DNA of 64,000 nt from Prevotellaceae bacterium (lineage in GTDB: Bacteria > Bacteroidota > Bacteroidia > Bacteroidales > Muribaculaceae), in NCBI GenBank assembly GCA_021772015.1, contig JAETNS010000008.1, forward strand, positions 62,001-126,000. The letters run 5' to 3'. Below the pieces are notes generated by a model that had not been told where the DNA came from, made no database searches, and worked only from the letters and a program-made list of their open reading frames with translations. Below, in pieces: positions 52,691 through 60,449 of this stretch (position 1 is the first letter of the stretch; every line of letters starts with the position of its first letter). A program made the position numbers and the translations under genes.

Positions 52691-53920
52691 TTATTGGAAA
52701 ATTCTCACATAGTCGATCTCGTAGGTCTGCGGGAGTGATGCCGGATCAGTGCCCTGCTGTCCTCCCCATCCGCCGCCCCATGCGAGGTTGAGTATCAGGT
52801 AGAAATCCTTGTCGAAAGGCCAGTCAAGCCATGTGGGGGAGGTGCGGACCACGGTGTATCGCCGTCTGCCGTCGACAAACCAGCTGAGTTTGTTTTCCGA
52901 CCATTCGAGTGAATAGATATGGAAATCCTCGCTTGGAGTCGGATTGATAAGCTTTGCCGACATGTGGTGCTTGTTGTCGGTGGTGCTGTTGTGCTGGTAG
53001 GTGTGGGCGGTGAAATGAACCCAGTCGGGGTCATAGCCGACATTCTCCATGATGTCTATCTCGCCGGAACGGGGCCACATGCCATAGTGGCTGTCATTGG
53101 GCATCATCCATATCGCCGGCCATGTCCCCTTGCTTGCGGGGAGCTTCGCGCGGACATCCACGCGTCCGTAGGTGAATTTCACATTGTCTTTTGTATGTAT
53201 GCTGCCGGATGTGTAGGTCGGCTGTGTGCCGTCGGGGAGAGTGAATCCTTCAGTTTCCTTGCGGGCGGTCAGGTAGAGGATCCCGTCGCGTATCTCGCAG
53301 TTTTCCTTTCGGGCGTTTGTGTAATACTGGAGTTCGCCGTTGCGTACATATCCCTCCTCATATCCCCAGTAACGGCTGTCAGGTAATCCGTCAACGTCAA
53401 ACTCGTCGTGGAAAAGCAACCGTGAGTAACCATCGGGGATTTCGATTGTGTCGAAATTGTCGCGGCGGGTGGATATATTGCCGTTGTCATCCACGACGAG
53501 GCTGTATCGGCCTGATCCGTCGGATAGGGAGACCAGCCCGGAAGCTGTTGAGGCGTGTAACGCCGTCGGGGTGTTGCCGATGTTGGCGATGTCGCTGATC
53601 TCCGAGCCATCCGCGCGGATGATTGTGACACCCATCCTGTCGGTTGATCCCCACACGAGATCGTCGTAAGCTCCCAGGGTCGCGCTGCCGGATCCGACAA
53701 GGGTCTGGATATGGCCCAGATGGTCGGTTGTGGCGGTATGGGACTCGGTGTAGAGGATATTGTCATCCGCGTCGATCAGAGACAGTTTCACGGTCACTTG
53801 CTCGTTGCGCGAGGGTGTGCCGTAAATGTCGGTCAGCGATGCCTCATACATCACCGGCTCGGCGTAAGCCGCGAGTATAGCGGAAATTGAAAGTATGGTG
53901 GAAGCGAAAAACGTTTTCAT
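52691..53920 (-). CDS. Glycoside hydrolase family 16 with N-terminal tail-type domain
   Basis: 409 residues with a signal peptide (FFASTILSISAILAAYA). Residues about 22-150 form a domain of the kind found at the start of many Bacteroidetes surface proteins (SLTDIYGTP, YTESHTATTDHLGHIQTLVG, NTPTALHASTASG, VDDNGNIS). The GH16 catalytic domain follows from about 160 with nucleophile and acid/base in EIDIME (287-292), WPAIWMMP before it and a C-terminal YEIDYVRIFQ. Both active-site glutamates are present. Predicted endo-beta-1,3-glucanase or related beta-glucanase. The N-terminal domain is homologous to the stand-alone protein at 54402. Confidence 0.93.
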   Translation of the reverse strand: MKTFFASTILSISAILAAYAEPVMYEASLTDIYGTPSRNEQVTVKLSLIDADDNILYTESHTATTDHLGHIQTLVGSGSATLGAYDDLVWGSTDRMGVTIIRADGSEISDIANIGNTPTALHASTASGLVSLSDGSGRYSLVVDDNGNISTRRDNFDTIEIPDGYSRLLFHDEFDVDGLPDSRYWGYEEGYVRNGELQYYTNARKENCEIRDGILYLTARKETEGFTLPDGTQPTYTSGSIHTKDNVKFTYGRVDVRAKLPASKGTWPAIWMMPNDSHYGMWPRSGEIDIMENVGYDPDWVHFTAHTYQHNSTTDNKHHMSAKLINPTPSEDFHIYSLEWSENKLSWFVDGRRRYTVVRTSPTWLDWPFDKDFYLILNLAWGGGWGGQQGTDPASLPQTYEIDYVRIFQ

Positions 53921-53938
53921 ATCAAAGGCTTGGGCGGT

Positions 53939-54400
53939 CTATCGGTCTCTTTTGAGGAAATGATGGATTGCGGGGGCTTCTCCTTGTGGAAGCAGTCGCA
54001 AAAGATAATGTCCGGCGGGATATCGCGCTATGTCGACCGCTCCGTCATGGAGGGGAAAGTCGGCGAGCATGCGTCCGTCGATCCCGAAAATCTGGCAACG
54101 GCAGCCATCTGCGGCTCCTTCGACAAGGAGTGTCAATCCGTCTGATGAAAGGAGAAACGAAATATCGCTTTTTTCGCCGTCATTAACCGATTCCACGCCA
54201 CTGGTATATGTCGCGGCTACAGGCAGAGAGCCGTGTGACAGGACAGTGCCGTTTGCGGAGATGAAGCCCGAGGCCATTGTCTCCAGGGCATAATGGGATG
54301 TCGGGGTGAAACCTCCGACCGGGAGGAATCCACGGGCATCCGCGCCGTAGATGGCCAATGCCAGGAATGCGACTATGGAAAGTAACCTTGTTCTCATCAT
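53939..54400 (-). CDS. Small secreted protein with type IX sorting-like C-terminus
   Basis: 153 residues. A signal peptide (LLSIVAFLALAIYGADA) is followed by about 60 residues without a recognised fold (TSHYALETMASGFISANGTV), then GVESVNDGEKS and a C-terminal domain with CRCQIFGIDGRML, PAGHYLLRLL and a basic end, resembling a type IX sorting domain. The gene sits between the two GH16-related genes and its start is 1 nt from the stop of the upstream gene, so it is co-translated. It is probably a carrier or surface-exposed partner; function unknown. Confidence 0.7.
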   Translation of the reverse strand: MMRTRLLSIVAFLALAIYGADARGFLPVGGFTPTSHYALETMASGFISANGTVLSHGSLPVAATYTSGVESVNDGEKSDISFLLSSDGLTLLVEGAADGCRCQIFGIDGRMLADFPLHDGAVDIARYPAGHYLLRLLPQGEAPAIHHFLKRDR

Positions 54401-54401
54401 G

Positions 54402-54878
54402 TCAGCGGATTTCAGTGGTTGAGATCTCCCCGTTGTCGGTGATGGTCACCTTGAACTTCTTCCCGGCGGGAGATGTAAGGATCACAGCGGAAGCTGTTGT
54501 CGCATGTATGGCGCGTGGCACGCTCATTATCTGCTGGCAGACAGCGTCCTCATATCCTTTCCCGCAGTCAACGGCTGTTTCCAGATAATAATCGGTGTTG
54601 CTCCAGTCAAGCATATCGAGCGAACCGTTGTCATTCTGGGATCCGATGGCCACATAGGCGACTCCGGCCGGAGAAGTGGTCACGGAGTGTTCCTCTCCGA
54701 AGACATTCTTGCCGTCGGGGGATCCGGCATGGATGACAACTTTCACTTTCACTGAAAGATTTGATTTGGGAAGGCCGTCGGTGGTCTGCACCGTCCGGGC
54801 GAAGTTCATGACAGGACCTGCGGCGGTGGCCGACATCAGTCCGGCAGACAAGGCGAGAATTGAGAATATTTTTTTCAT
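54402..54878 (-). CDS. Stand-alone tail-type domain protein, homologous to the GH16 N-terminal domain
   Basis: 158 residues from the ATG at 54878. An in-frame extension of 16 codons upstream lacks a signal peptide. The signal peptide is FSILALSAGLMSATA. The mature part matches the N-terminal domain of the GH16 at 52691 in order: GEEHSVTTSPAGVAYVAIGS with TESHTATTDHLGHIQTLVG, VPRAIHATTAS with NTPTALHASTAS, and VTITDNGEIS with VVDDNGNIS. The same architecture is common at the N-terminus of Bacteroidetes surface proteins and phage-tail-fibre-like proteins. It may assemble with the fused GH16 or the small sorting-tail protein. Confidence 0.78.
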   Translation of the reverse strand: MKKIFSILALSAGLMSATAAGPVMNFARTVQTTDGLPKSNLSVKVKVVIHAGSPDGKNVFGEEHSVTTSPAGVAYVAIGSQNDNGSLDMLDWSNTDYYLETAVDCGKGYEDAVCQQIMSVPRAIHATTASAVILTSPAGKKFKVTITDNGEISTTEIR

Positions 54879-54941
54879 GGAATATGGTTTCTGTGGGGTT
54901 TGTTCTTGGTGATGGATGGAATTCATCTGATGTTGTCGCTG

Positions 54942-55775
54942 TTATTGGAAGACACGTACATAATCGATCTCATAGCGTTGGGGCAGCGTCGACACATCGA
55001 CTCCCTCCGAGCCTCCCCATCCTCCGCCGAAAGCGAGATTGAGTATCAGGTAATAGTCGATGTCGAAAGGCCAGGTGGTCCAGTCGCTGTCAGGTTCGCG
55101 GTCGATGGCGTATTGCTCTTTGCCGTCGTAATACCAGGTAAGGCGGTCAGGGGTCCATTTCAAGGCGTAGATATGGAAAGCTCCGACAGCTTCCGGGGCT
55201 TCGGTCTGGTGTGTGCGCTGTGTCCCCCTCATATGGTTGAACCGTTCGGTGTGGGCCGAGAAATGTATCTTGCCCGGATCATACCCGACATGTTCGAGTA
55301 TGTCGATTTCTCCCGACCGGGGCCATGAGCCGTAGCTGCTCTCCTGGGGCATCATCCAGATCGCGGGCCATGTGCCGAGCGAGGCCGGAAGCTTGGCGCG
55401 GACTTCGACGTAGCCGTATTTCCAAGCCTCATGCCCGCTGGTGGTGAGACTGGCTGACGTTATCGGACATAGTTCGCCATTGATTGTCACGCTGTCTGCG
55501 CGGGCTTCTATTATGAGCAGCCCGTCGCGGCAGGTCGCGTTTTGCCCAGGAGTATAATATTGTAGTTCCCCATTGCGGATGTATCCTGTCTCGAAAGTCC
55601 ATTTCTTGGGATCAGGCGCGCCGTCTGTGTCGAATTCGTCGGAAAACACGAGTCTGGAATATCCGTCGGGGATGGGAATGTCATTCTCTGCCGGATCGGC
55701 CATTACCGTGGCGGTGGTGATCGCTACGGCGGCGACGGCGATGGCGGTAAAGATGAATTTAGATGACTTTTTCAT
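54942..55775 (-). CDS. Glycoside hydrolase family 16, laminarinase-like
   Basis: 277 residues from the ATG at 55775, with a signal peptide (FIFTAIAVAAVAITTATVMA). The catalytic motif EIDILE at 156-161 has both active glutamates; TWPAIWMMP precedes it and the end is YEIDYVRVFQ, as in GH16 laminarinases. It is the first gene of the operon, directly downstream of a regulated promoter. It lacks the N-terminal tail-type domain of the second GH16. Cleavage of beta-1,3 or mixed-linkage glucan is a family-level inference. Confidence 0.94.
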   Translation of the reverse strand: MKKSSKFIFTAIAVAAVAITTATVMADPAENDIPIPDGYSRLVFSDEFDTDGAPDPKKWTFETGYIRNGELQYYTPGQNATCRDGLLIIEARADSVTINGELCPITSASLTTSGHEAWKYGYVEVRAKLPASLGTWPAIWMMPQESSYGSWPRSGEIDILEHVGYDPGKIHFSAHTERFNHMRGTQRTHQTEAPEAVGAFHIYALKWTPDRLTWYYDGKEQYAIDREPDSDWTTWPFDIDYYLILNLAFGGGWGGSEGVDVSTLPQRYEIDYVRVFQ

Positions 55776-55854
55776 GGGTAAGCATATTTTGGCGGCGCGG
55801 CCGGCTGACACCTGATGTCGCCGCGGTCGGTGTGGATGGTGAAAACCGACAATG

Positions 55855-55862
55855 CAAAATTA
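55855..55862 (-). promoter_or_regulatory. -7 element of the GH16 operon
   Basis: The minus strand reads TAATTTTG (TAnnTTTG), 80 nt upstream of the GH16 ATG. No -33 is evident, as expected for an activator-dependent promoter. Confidence 0.55.
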
Positions 55863-55900
55863 GGCATAAACGCCGCCAGGGCTTTTTGAAAATGGCTACG

Positions 55901-55911
55901 ATGTTCTTTTG
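55901..55911 (-). promoter_or_regulatory. Candidate regulator binding site upstream of the GH16 operon
   Basis: The minus strand reads caaaagaacat, 38 nt upstream of the -7 element. The same 11-mer lies 36 nt upstream of the susC -7 element at 60343-60353. Equal placement upstream of two genes flanking one regulator suggests an operator of that regulator. Confidence 0.55.
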
Positions 55912-55930
55912 GTTGCGCCGCAGGTGTCGT

Positions 55931-55976
55931 AAATGTCGCAAGGAGTTGCGTCGATGTGGCGCAACCCCTTGCATTT
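55931..55976. promoter_or_regulatory. Inverted repeat between the regulator and the GH16 operon
   Basis: aaatg(tc)gcaaggagttgcg pairs with cgcaaccccttgcattt with one mismatch and a 2-nt bulge. It follows the regulator stop (56011) and precedes the GH16 promoter on the same strand, so it could be a terminator or part of the operator. Confidence 0.5.
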
Positions 55977-56010
55977 ATGTCTAAAACGCAGTCAGAGGCA
56001 AGTTTTTGTC

Positions 56011-57939
56011 CTATCCCTGATCAGTATCCGCAGGGGTGTTGGAGCCGCCTTGGTGGATGGCCACATAGCGCGTGGGAGACATCCCGAAATGTTCGCGGAA
56101 ACAGGTCGAGAAGTGAGACAGAGTGGAGAATCCTGTCGCGTAGGCGACTTCCGAGATGGCGATCTCTTTGGTCGAGAGCATCATTGCCGCATGGCGCATG
56201 CGTTCACGTTTTATGTACTCGCTCGGATTCATGTTGGCTGATATTTTCAGCCTCCTCTGGAGATGGGAACGGCTGACACCGATCTCGCGGGCGATATATT
56301 CTACCGAAAGGTCGGGATTGGCCAGCTGCTCGATGACTACTTTGCGGACGCGCTCGAACAGCCGTTCGTCGTTTGACTTTATTTTCACGACCTCCTCGTT
56401 GACCGCCGTGTCGCCGGAGTATTTCTCCTTCAGCATGCGTCGCTGGTGGATCAGCATATTGACGCGGTTGAGCAGATGGTTGATATTGAATGGTTTGGTG
56501 ATATATGCGTCCGCTCCCGCCAGGATCCCCTCGTTTCGTTGCGCCTGGGTCACTTTGGCGGTCAGCATAACTACCGGGATCTCGCAGGTCGCGGAATTGG
56601 CGCGTATCTTGCGGCACAGTTCCAGACCGTCTATGCCATCCATCATTATGTCGGTGAGGATCAAGTCGGGATGATGGGTCAGGGCCATCTCCAGTCCGGC
56701 AGAGCCGTCGGTGGCGGTTACCACGTTGTAATGCTCGGAGAGGCGTGACGAAAGGTATTCGAGAATTGAAGCGTCATCCTCGATCACAAGCACGGTCGCA
56801 TGGCGCGGAGAGGCTTCTTCGCCATGTTTGCGCGGCATTTCGAAGGGTGGCTCCTCGATTGTATGGCGTGTCGTGGTTTGTATTGACTGATCATCAGAGT
56901 CCGGCCGGCATGTTTCGTCAGGTTTTTCATTCTCAATCTCTTCCGGGGTGTAATTGCCCGGTGAAAGCGGAAAACGGAGCAAGAAGACCGTTCCTTCGGA
57001 ACTGCTTTTCTCGATGGATATGGATCCGTGGTGGAGGGCCATCATCTTGCGGGCCAGATGCAGCCCGATACCGGTTCCGGGCAAAGATGCGGGGGAGCTC
57101 TCCTTGACCTGATAGAAACGTTCAAAGACGCTTTCGAAGCTGTCAGCAGGGATGCCGGGTCCCGAATCTGAAATTCTGATTTCCAGATTGTCGCCACTGA
57201 CAGAGGCCCTTAGCGCGATAGTGCCACCATGCGGAGTGAACTTGAAGGCGTTCGAGATGACATTGAACAGTACCTTGTCGGCTTTGTCAGCATCGAGAAG
57301 CATTTTCCGGGGGACATCGGCGGAGATCTCGGTGGTGTAGGATATATCCCTGCGTTCGGCCATATTGGAAAATGCCCCGGAGACCTCATTGATGAAGTCT
57401 TGTATGTCGACCTCCTTGACAGCCAGTGACATGCGGTTGTTGTCGAGCCTCCGTAGGTCCATTATCTGATCTATAAGCCGCAGGATCCGCTGCCCGTTAT
57501 GGCGCATCACATCGATTGTATGCAATGACTGCTTGTCGCGTGTCTTCTCGCGCAGAGACTCCAGAGGCGTGAGGATCATGGTAAGGGGTGTCCTGATCTC
57601 ATGGGATATATCGGTGAAAAACTGCAATTTTTGTTCGGCTGTCTGTGCTTGCATAATCTGACGGTGGCGGCGTTCGACCTCCCTCATCCTCCATTGTATG
57701 GCCTTTATAAGGAGTATGATCGCTGCTATTGACATCAACGCGTAGATAGCCTTGGCCCACGGTGTCAGATAGAAAGGCGGACTGATGATGATCTCCAGGC
57801 TCTTGTCGACCGGCCGGTAACCATCAATGGAGGCTTTGATGCGGAGAGTGTAATTCCCGGGGGGAAGACTTGACCAAGTGGCTGTCCTCACTCCGGGCGG
57901 GAGGTTGATCCATCCATTGTCATGCCCGTCAAGCATCAC
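56011..57939 (-). CDS. Hybrid two-component regulator, C-terminal part (kinase, receiver, AraC DNA-binding)
   Basis: 642 residues from the first ATG after a frameshift. The homologous sequence continues upstream in this frame to about 58045 (ALDGRDKITLTHDQNS), so this ATG is not a natural start. Order: rest of the Y_Y_Y domain, one membrane segment (IYALMSIAAIILLIKAI), histidine kinase with H113 in ISHEIRTPL, ATPase domain (GTGIGLHLARK), response-regulator receiver (LVIEDD and LTDIMMDGIDG) and a C-terminal AraC/XylS helix-turn-helix pair (ISEVAYATGFSTLSHFS). These are the cytoplasmic output modules of a Bacteroides-type HTCS that would activate the adjoining utilization genes. See the N-terminal part at 58025. 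Confidence 0.9.
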   Translation of the reverse strand: MMLDGHDNGWINLPPGVRTATWSSLPPGNYTLRIKASIDGYRPVDKSLEIIISPPFYLTPWAKAIYALMSIAAIILLIKAIQWRMREVERRHRQIMQAQTAEQKLQFFTDISHEIRTPLTMILTPLESLREKTRDKQSLHTIDVMRHNGQRILRLIDQIMDLRRLDNNRMSLAVKEVDIQDFINEVSGAFSNMAERRDISYTTEISADVPRKMLLDADKADKVLFNVISNAFKFTPHGGTIALRASVSGDNLEIRISDSGPGIPADSFESVFERFYQVKESSPASLPGTGIGLHLARKMMALHHGSISIEKSSSEGTVFLLRFPLSPGNYTPEEIENEKPDETCRPDSDDQSIQTTTRHTIEEPPFEMPRKHGEEASPRHATVLVIEDDASILEYLSSRLSEHYNVVTATDGSAGLEMALTHHPDLILTDIMMDGIDGLELCRKIRANSATCEIPVVMLTAKVTQAQRNEGILAGADAYITKPFNINHLLNRVNMLIHQRRMLKEKYSGDTAVNEEVVKIKSNDERLFERVRKVVIEQLANPDLSVEYIAREIGVSRSHLQRRLKISANMNPSEYIKRERMRHAAMMLSTKEIAISEVAYATGFSTLSHFSTCFREHFGMSPTRYVAIHQGGSNTPADTDQG

Positions 57940-58024
57940 GGAGAATATGACATTTTCGGGATGGACGAATTCAACCGCTCCGAACGATATGGTGAAACTG
58001 TTCTGGTCATGTGTGAGTGTGATC

Positions 58025-60121
58025 TTATCCCGTCCGTCGAGAGCCTACACCGGAATCGTCGTTATCAATTATTCGTAACTCGTTGAACGCCACTCGCAAG
58101 AGCGCTTTTGGGGAGTGAGGTTGTCCGGGCAGGAAAGAGACCAGTCCGCCGACTCCTCCGAAATACAGTCTGCCGTCAAGACCGCGGCAGACAGATCCAC
58201 GTTTGAACTCCTTGCATGACAGATGGTCGCAGGTCAAAGAGTTGTCGAATTTAAGCGAGGATGGGTCGAGGCGCGATATACCCCCTCCGGTGCTTAGCCA
58301 GAGATTACCCTTGTCATCGGCGGTGATCCCATACACGATATTGTTTAGCAACCCGTCAGTCTCGTTGAATACCCTTGTCCGACCATCCTTTATATGGTTG
58401 AGTCCCATGCGTGTGGCAGCCCATACCGCTCCTGCGGAGTCGAGATACAAGGAGAAGACGCAGTTGTTGCTAAGCCTCATGTTGGAGCTGTTGTAATGAT
58501 CGAAACGATCGGTTCTCGGATCGAGACAAGACAGGCCGGCATCGCTTGTCCCGATCCATACTTTTCCGTCGGGACCGAACAGGATTGCGTGGACCGCGTT
58601 TGAGAGCAACTGTGAGTTGGCTGGCCTGGCCGGATCATGGGAATAAAACCGCGTTGTCTGGTTTTCAGGATTGTAGACACAAACGCCGTTGCCGTTGGTG
58701 CCGATCCAGAGGTTACCGTCGGAATCTTCGGTTATAGTGTTGACCTCTTTGACCTTTGTTCCGGGAGAGCCGGGTACGGACAGCGTGACCGGCAGGAATT
58801 TTCCGGAGGCGGAATCGTAACGGGAAAGGCCGTTGAGATAATTCCCCGCCCATATGCGGCCATGACTGTCCTGGAAAATGGTAAGTATGGCGCTTGCGCC
58901 GGAGGCCGGATAGGATATATGGCGGAATGGCTCTCCGGGAGCAGGGGAGTGATATATGCCGTCTCCGTCAGTGCCTACCCATAATGCGCCGTCAGAGCTT
59001 TGCAAGGCACATAGCACCGGCTCGGTACCGATATTCATCGACGGGGTGAATGGTGAGTATGAGTAGCTTATCATCGAGTCCTCCGAATCACGCGGAATCA
59101 TCAGCGCGCCTTTCTGGAATATGGCGAGCCACATGTTGCCCTGCCGGTCGGTCAGTATGTCGTGTACCTTGGCTTTCGCCAGATTGAACTCCTTGATTCC
59201 CACCATCACATCGGTCAGCCTTCCGGTCTCAAGGTCTACTTTCTTTATGCCGTTGCCGTCAGTGCCGATATACATTGAGTTCTCTTCCGGGGAGTTGCGC
59301 AATATGTAGACATTCCCGTCGACTTTGACAGCGTCTCGGGTAACGCGGTTTGTCCGATAGTCATAAGCGTCTATGCCGCCGTCGAGCGATCCGATGAAGA
59401 GCCTGCCGTCATTTGTCTGGTCGATTGTGAAGATCATGTCGCTTGACAGTGAGGAGGGATCGTCCGGGTCGTGGGAGAGAGATGTCATGGTGTTTGTGGA
59501 GCCGTTGAAGATCGTGATGCCGGCATCCATTGATCCGATCCAGATGTTCCCGAAGCTGTCCTCATACAATATGGTGGTCTTGTTGGAGCATATTCGGGAG
59601 TTTGTCGTCATGTAACATACCGGCTCTGTCTCCCCTGTCCGGATGCAGACCACCCCGGAGCGGGAGGTTGTGAACCAGATGTTACCCTTACGGTCCTCGA
59701 TTATCGAGTTGACATAGCTGAAATCGGGGACATTCGGGTAGCTTAGCCTGGGAGTGATGAATGTCTGGGTCGAGCGGTCGAATCGCTGTATACCGTCGGT
59801 GGTCCCGACCCAGAGATTGTTCCGGCTGTCCTCCATCACGGTCAGCACTGTGTTGCTCAAAAGCGATCCCGCTTCGGAGGTGCGTGTGAACACGACAGCC
59901 TCCGATCCGTCGAAACGTGCCAGCCCGTAGTCGGTGGCGAGCCAGATGTAGCCGAGATGGTCCTGGCATATCTTGTTGATATGGGAGTTCGAGACAGCGA
60001 AGAGCGTTCCCCGCAGTCCTGTCAGTGATTCCCCTTTTGATTGCATGAGGGGAAAATGGACCAGTATCAGCCATATCATCATGGCCGTTCTGCAAGCCTT
60101 GGAAAAAATGTCTGGTTTCAT
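58025..60121 (-). CDS. Hybrid two-component regulator, N-terminal sensor part (frameshifted)
   Basis: 698 residues from the ATG at 60121; the open frame begins at 60439, but the extra part is unlike any signal region and contains the promoter. After a hydrophobic N-terminus (MIWLILVHFPLM) comes a long two-propeller sensor of Reg_prop repeats (YIWLATDYGLARFDG, NLWVGTTDGIQRFD, KVWIGTSDAGLSC and others). It stops at 58025, in the linker before the Y_Y_Y domain, whereas the continuation lies in the frame one base over. Dropping one G of the GG pair at 58044-58045 would fuse both parts into about 1370 residues, the usual HTCS length. The sensor would bind a released oligosaccharide in the periplasm. 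Confidence 0.88.
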   Translation of the reverse strand: MKPDIFSKACRTAMMIWLILVHFPLMQSKGESLTGLRGTLFAVSNSHINKICQDHLGYIWLATDYGLARFDGSEAVVFTRTSEAGSLLSNTVLTVMEDSRNNLWVGTTDGIQRFDRSTQTFITPRLSYPNVPDFSYVNSIIEDRKGNIWFTTSRSGVVCIRTGETEPVCYMTTNSRICSNKTTILYEDSFGNIWIGSMDAGITIFNGSTNTMTSLSHDPDDPSSLSSDMIFTIDQTNDGRLFIGSLDGGIDAYDYRTNRVTRDAVKVDGNVYILRNSPEENSMYIGTDGNGIKKVDLETGRLTDVMVGIKEFNLAKAKVHDILTDRQGNMWLAIFQKGALMIPRDSEDSMISYSYSPFTPSMNIGTEPVLCALQSSDGALWVGTDGDGIYHSPAPGEPFRHISYPASGASAILTIFQDSHGRIWAGNYLNGLSRYDSASGKFLPVTLSVPGSPGTKVKEVNTITEDSDGNLWIGTNGNGVCVYNPENQTTRFYSHDPARPANSQLLSNAVHAILFGPDGKVWIGTSDAGLSCLDPRTDRFDHYNSSNMRLSNNCVFSLYLDSAGAVWAATRMGLNHIKDGRTRVFNETDGLLNNIVYGITADDKGNLWLSTGGGISRLDPSSLKFDNSLTCDHLSCKEFKRGSVCRGLDGRLYFGGVGGLVSFLPGQPHSPKALLRVAFNELRIIDNDDSGVGSRRTG
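58038..58048 (-). other. Frameshift site in the hybrid two-component regulator
   Basis: The minus strand reads gtaggctctcgac. Frame of the N-terminal part gives GVGSRRTG and stop; the alternative frame gives ALDGRDKITL, which leads into the Y_Y_Y domain. One fewer G restores GVALDGRDK. It may be a real mutation, a sequencing error or a switch. Confidence 0.75.
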
Positions 60122-60231
60122 GGCGGGATCGGTCAGGCAGCCTCTCCGTGAGGTGAGGGCCGTATGAGTCACAGATCTTGGATTAATATAAAATTGTGTG
60201 AAATAAACAATGTCGGTTTTATCCGCAGCGT

Positions 60232-60264
60232 CAAAGTTAATACACATTTTTGAAAATGCAGCAA
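60232..60264 (-). promoter_or_regulatory. Promoter of the hybrid two-component regulator
   Basis: On the minus strand TTG (60262-60264), a 22-nt gap, then TAACTTTG (60232-60239). About 105 nt of leader before the ATG at 60121. Confidence 0.55.
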
Positions 60265-60342
60265 TGTCACACGTCCAAAAAGGGGCGGCGGCTACATCCG
60301 TGCAACAAATTTCGTCATTTTCGCAACCATTCCTACAATATG

Positions 60343-60353
60343 CAAAAGAACAT
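60343..60353 (+). promoter_or_regulatory. Candidate regulator binding site upstream of susC
   Basis: caaaagaacat, identical over 11 bp to the minus-strand site at 55901-55911. It lies 36 nt upstream of the susC -7 element. A tcgcaacc word lies 14 nt upstream here; gcgcaacc directly abuts the other copy. Confidence 0.55.
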
Positions 60354-60389
60354 ACGCATATCAAGCATCGGTTGGTGGCGCGGATGGTG

Positions 60390-60397
60390 TAACTTTG
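60390..60397 (+). promoter_or_regulatory. -7 element of susC
   Basis: TAACTTTG (TAnnTTTG), 52 nt before the susC ATG at 60450. The nearest TTG is only 15 nt upstream, consistent with activator dependence. Confidence 0.6.
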
Positions 60398-60449
60398 CAT
60401 CAGGGAAACCAAACTGTCGTAACGACAATAACAAACCAATCATATTGCC

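Noticed and set aside
60122-60439. 106-codon N-terminal extension of the regulator
   Set aside because: It is Cys-rich and lacks similarity to regulator N-termini. It covers the divergent promoter region including a -7 element for the regulator at 60232-60239.
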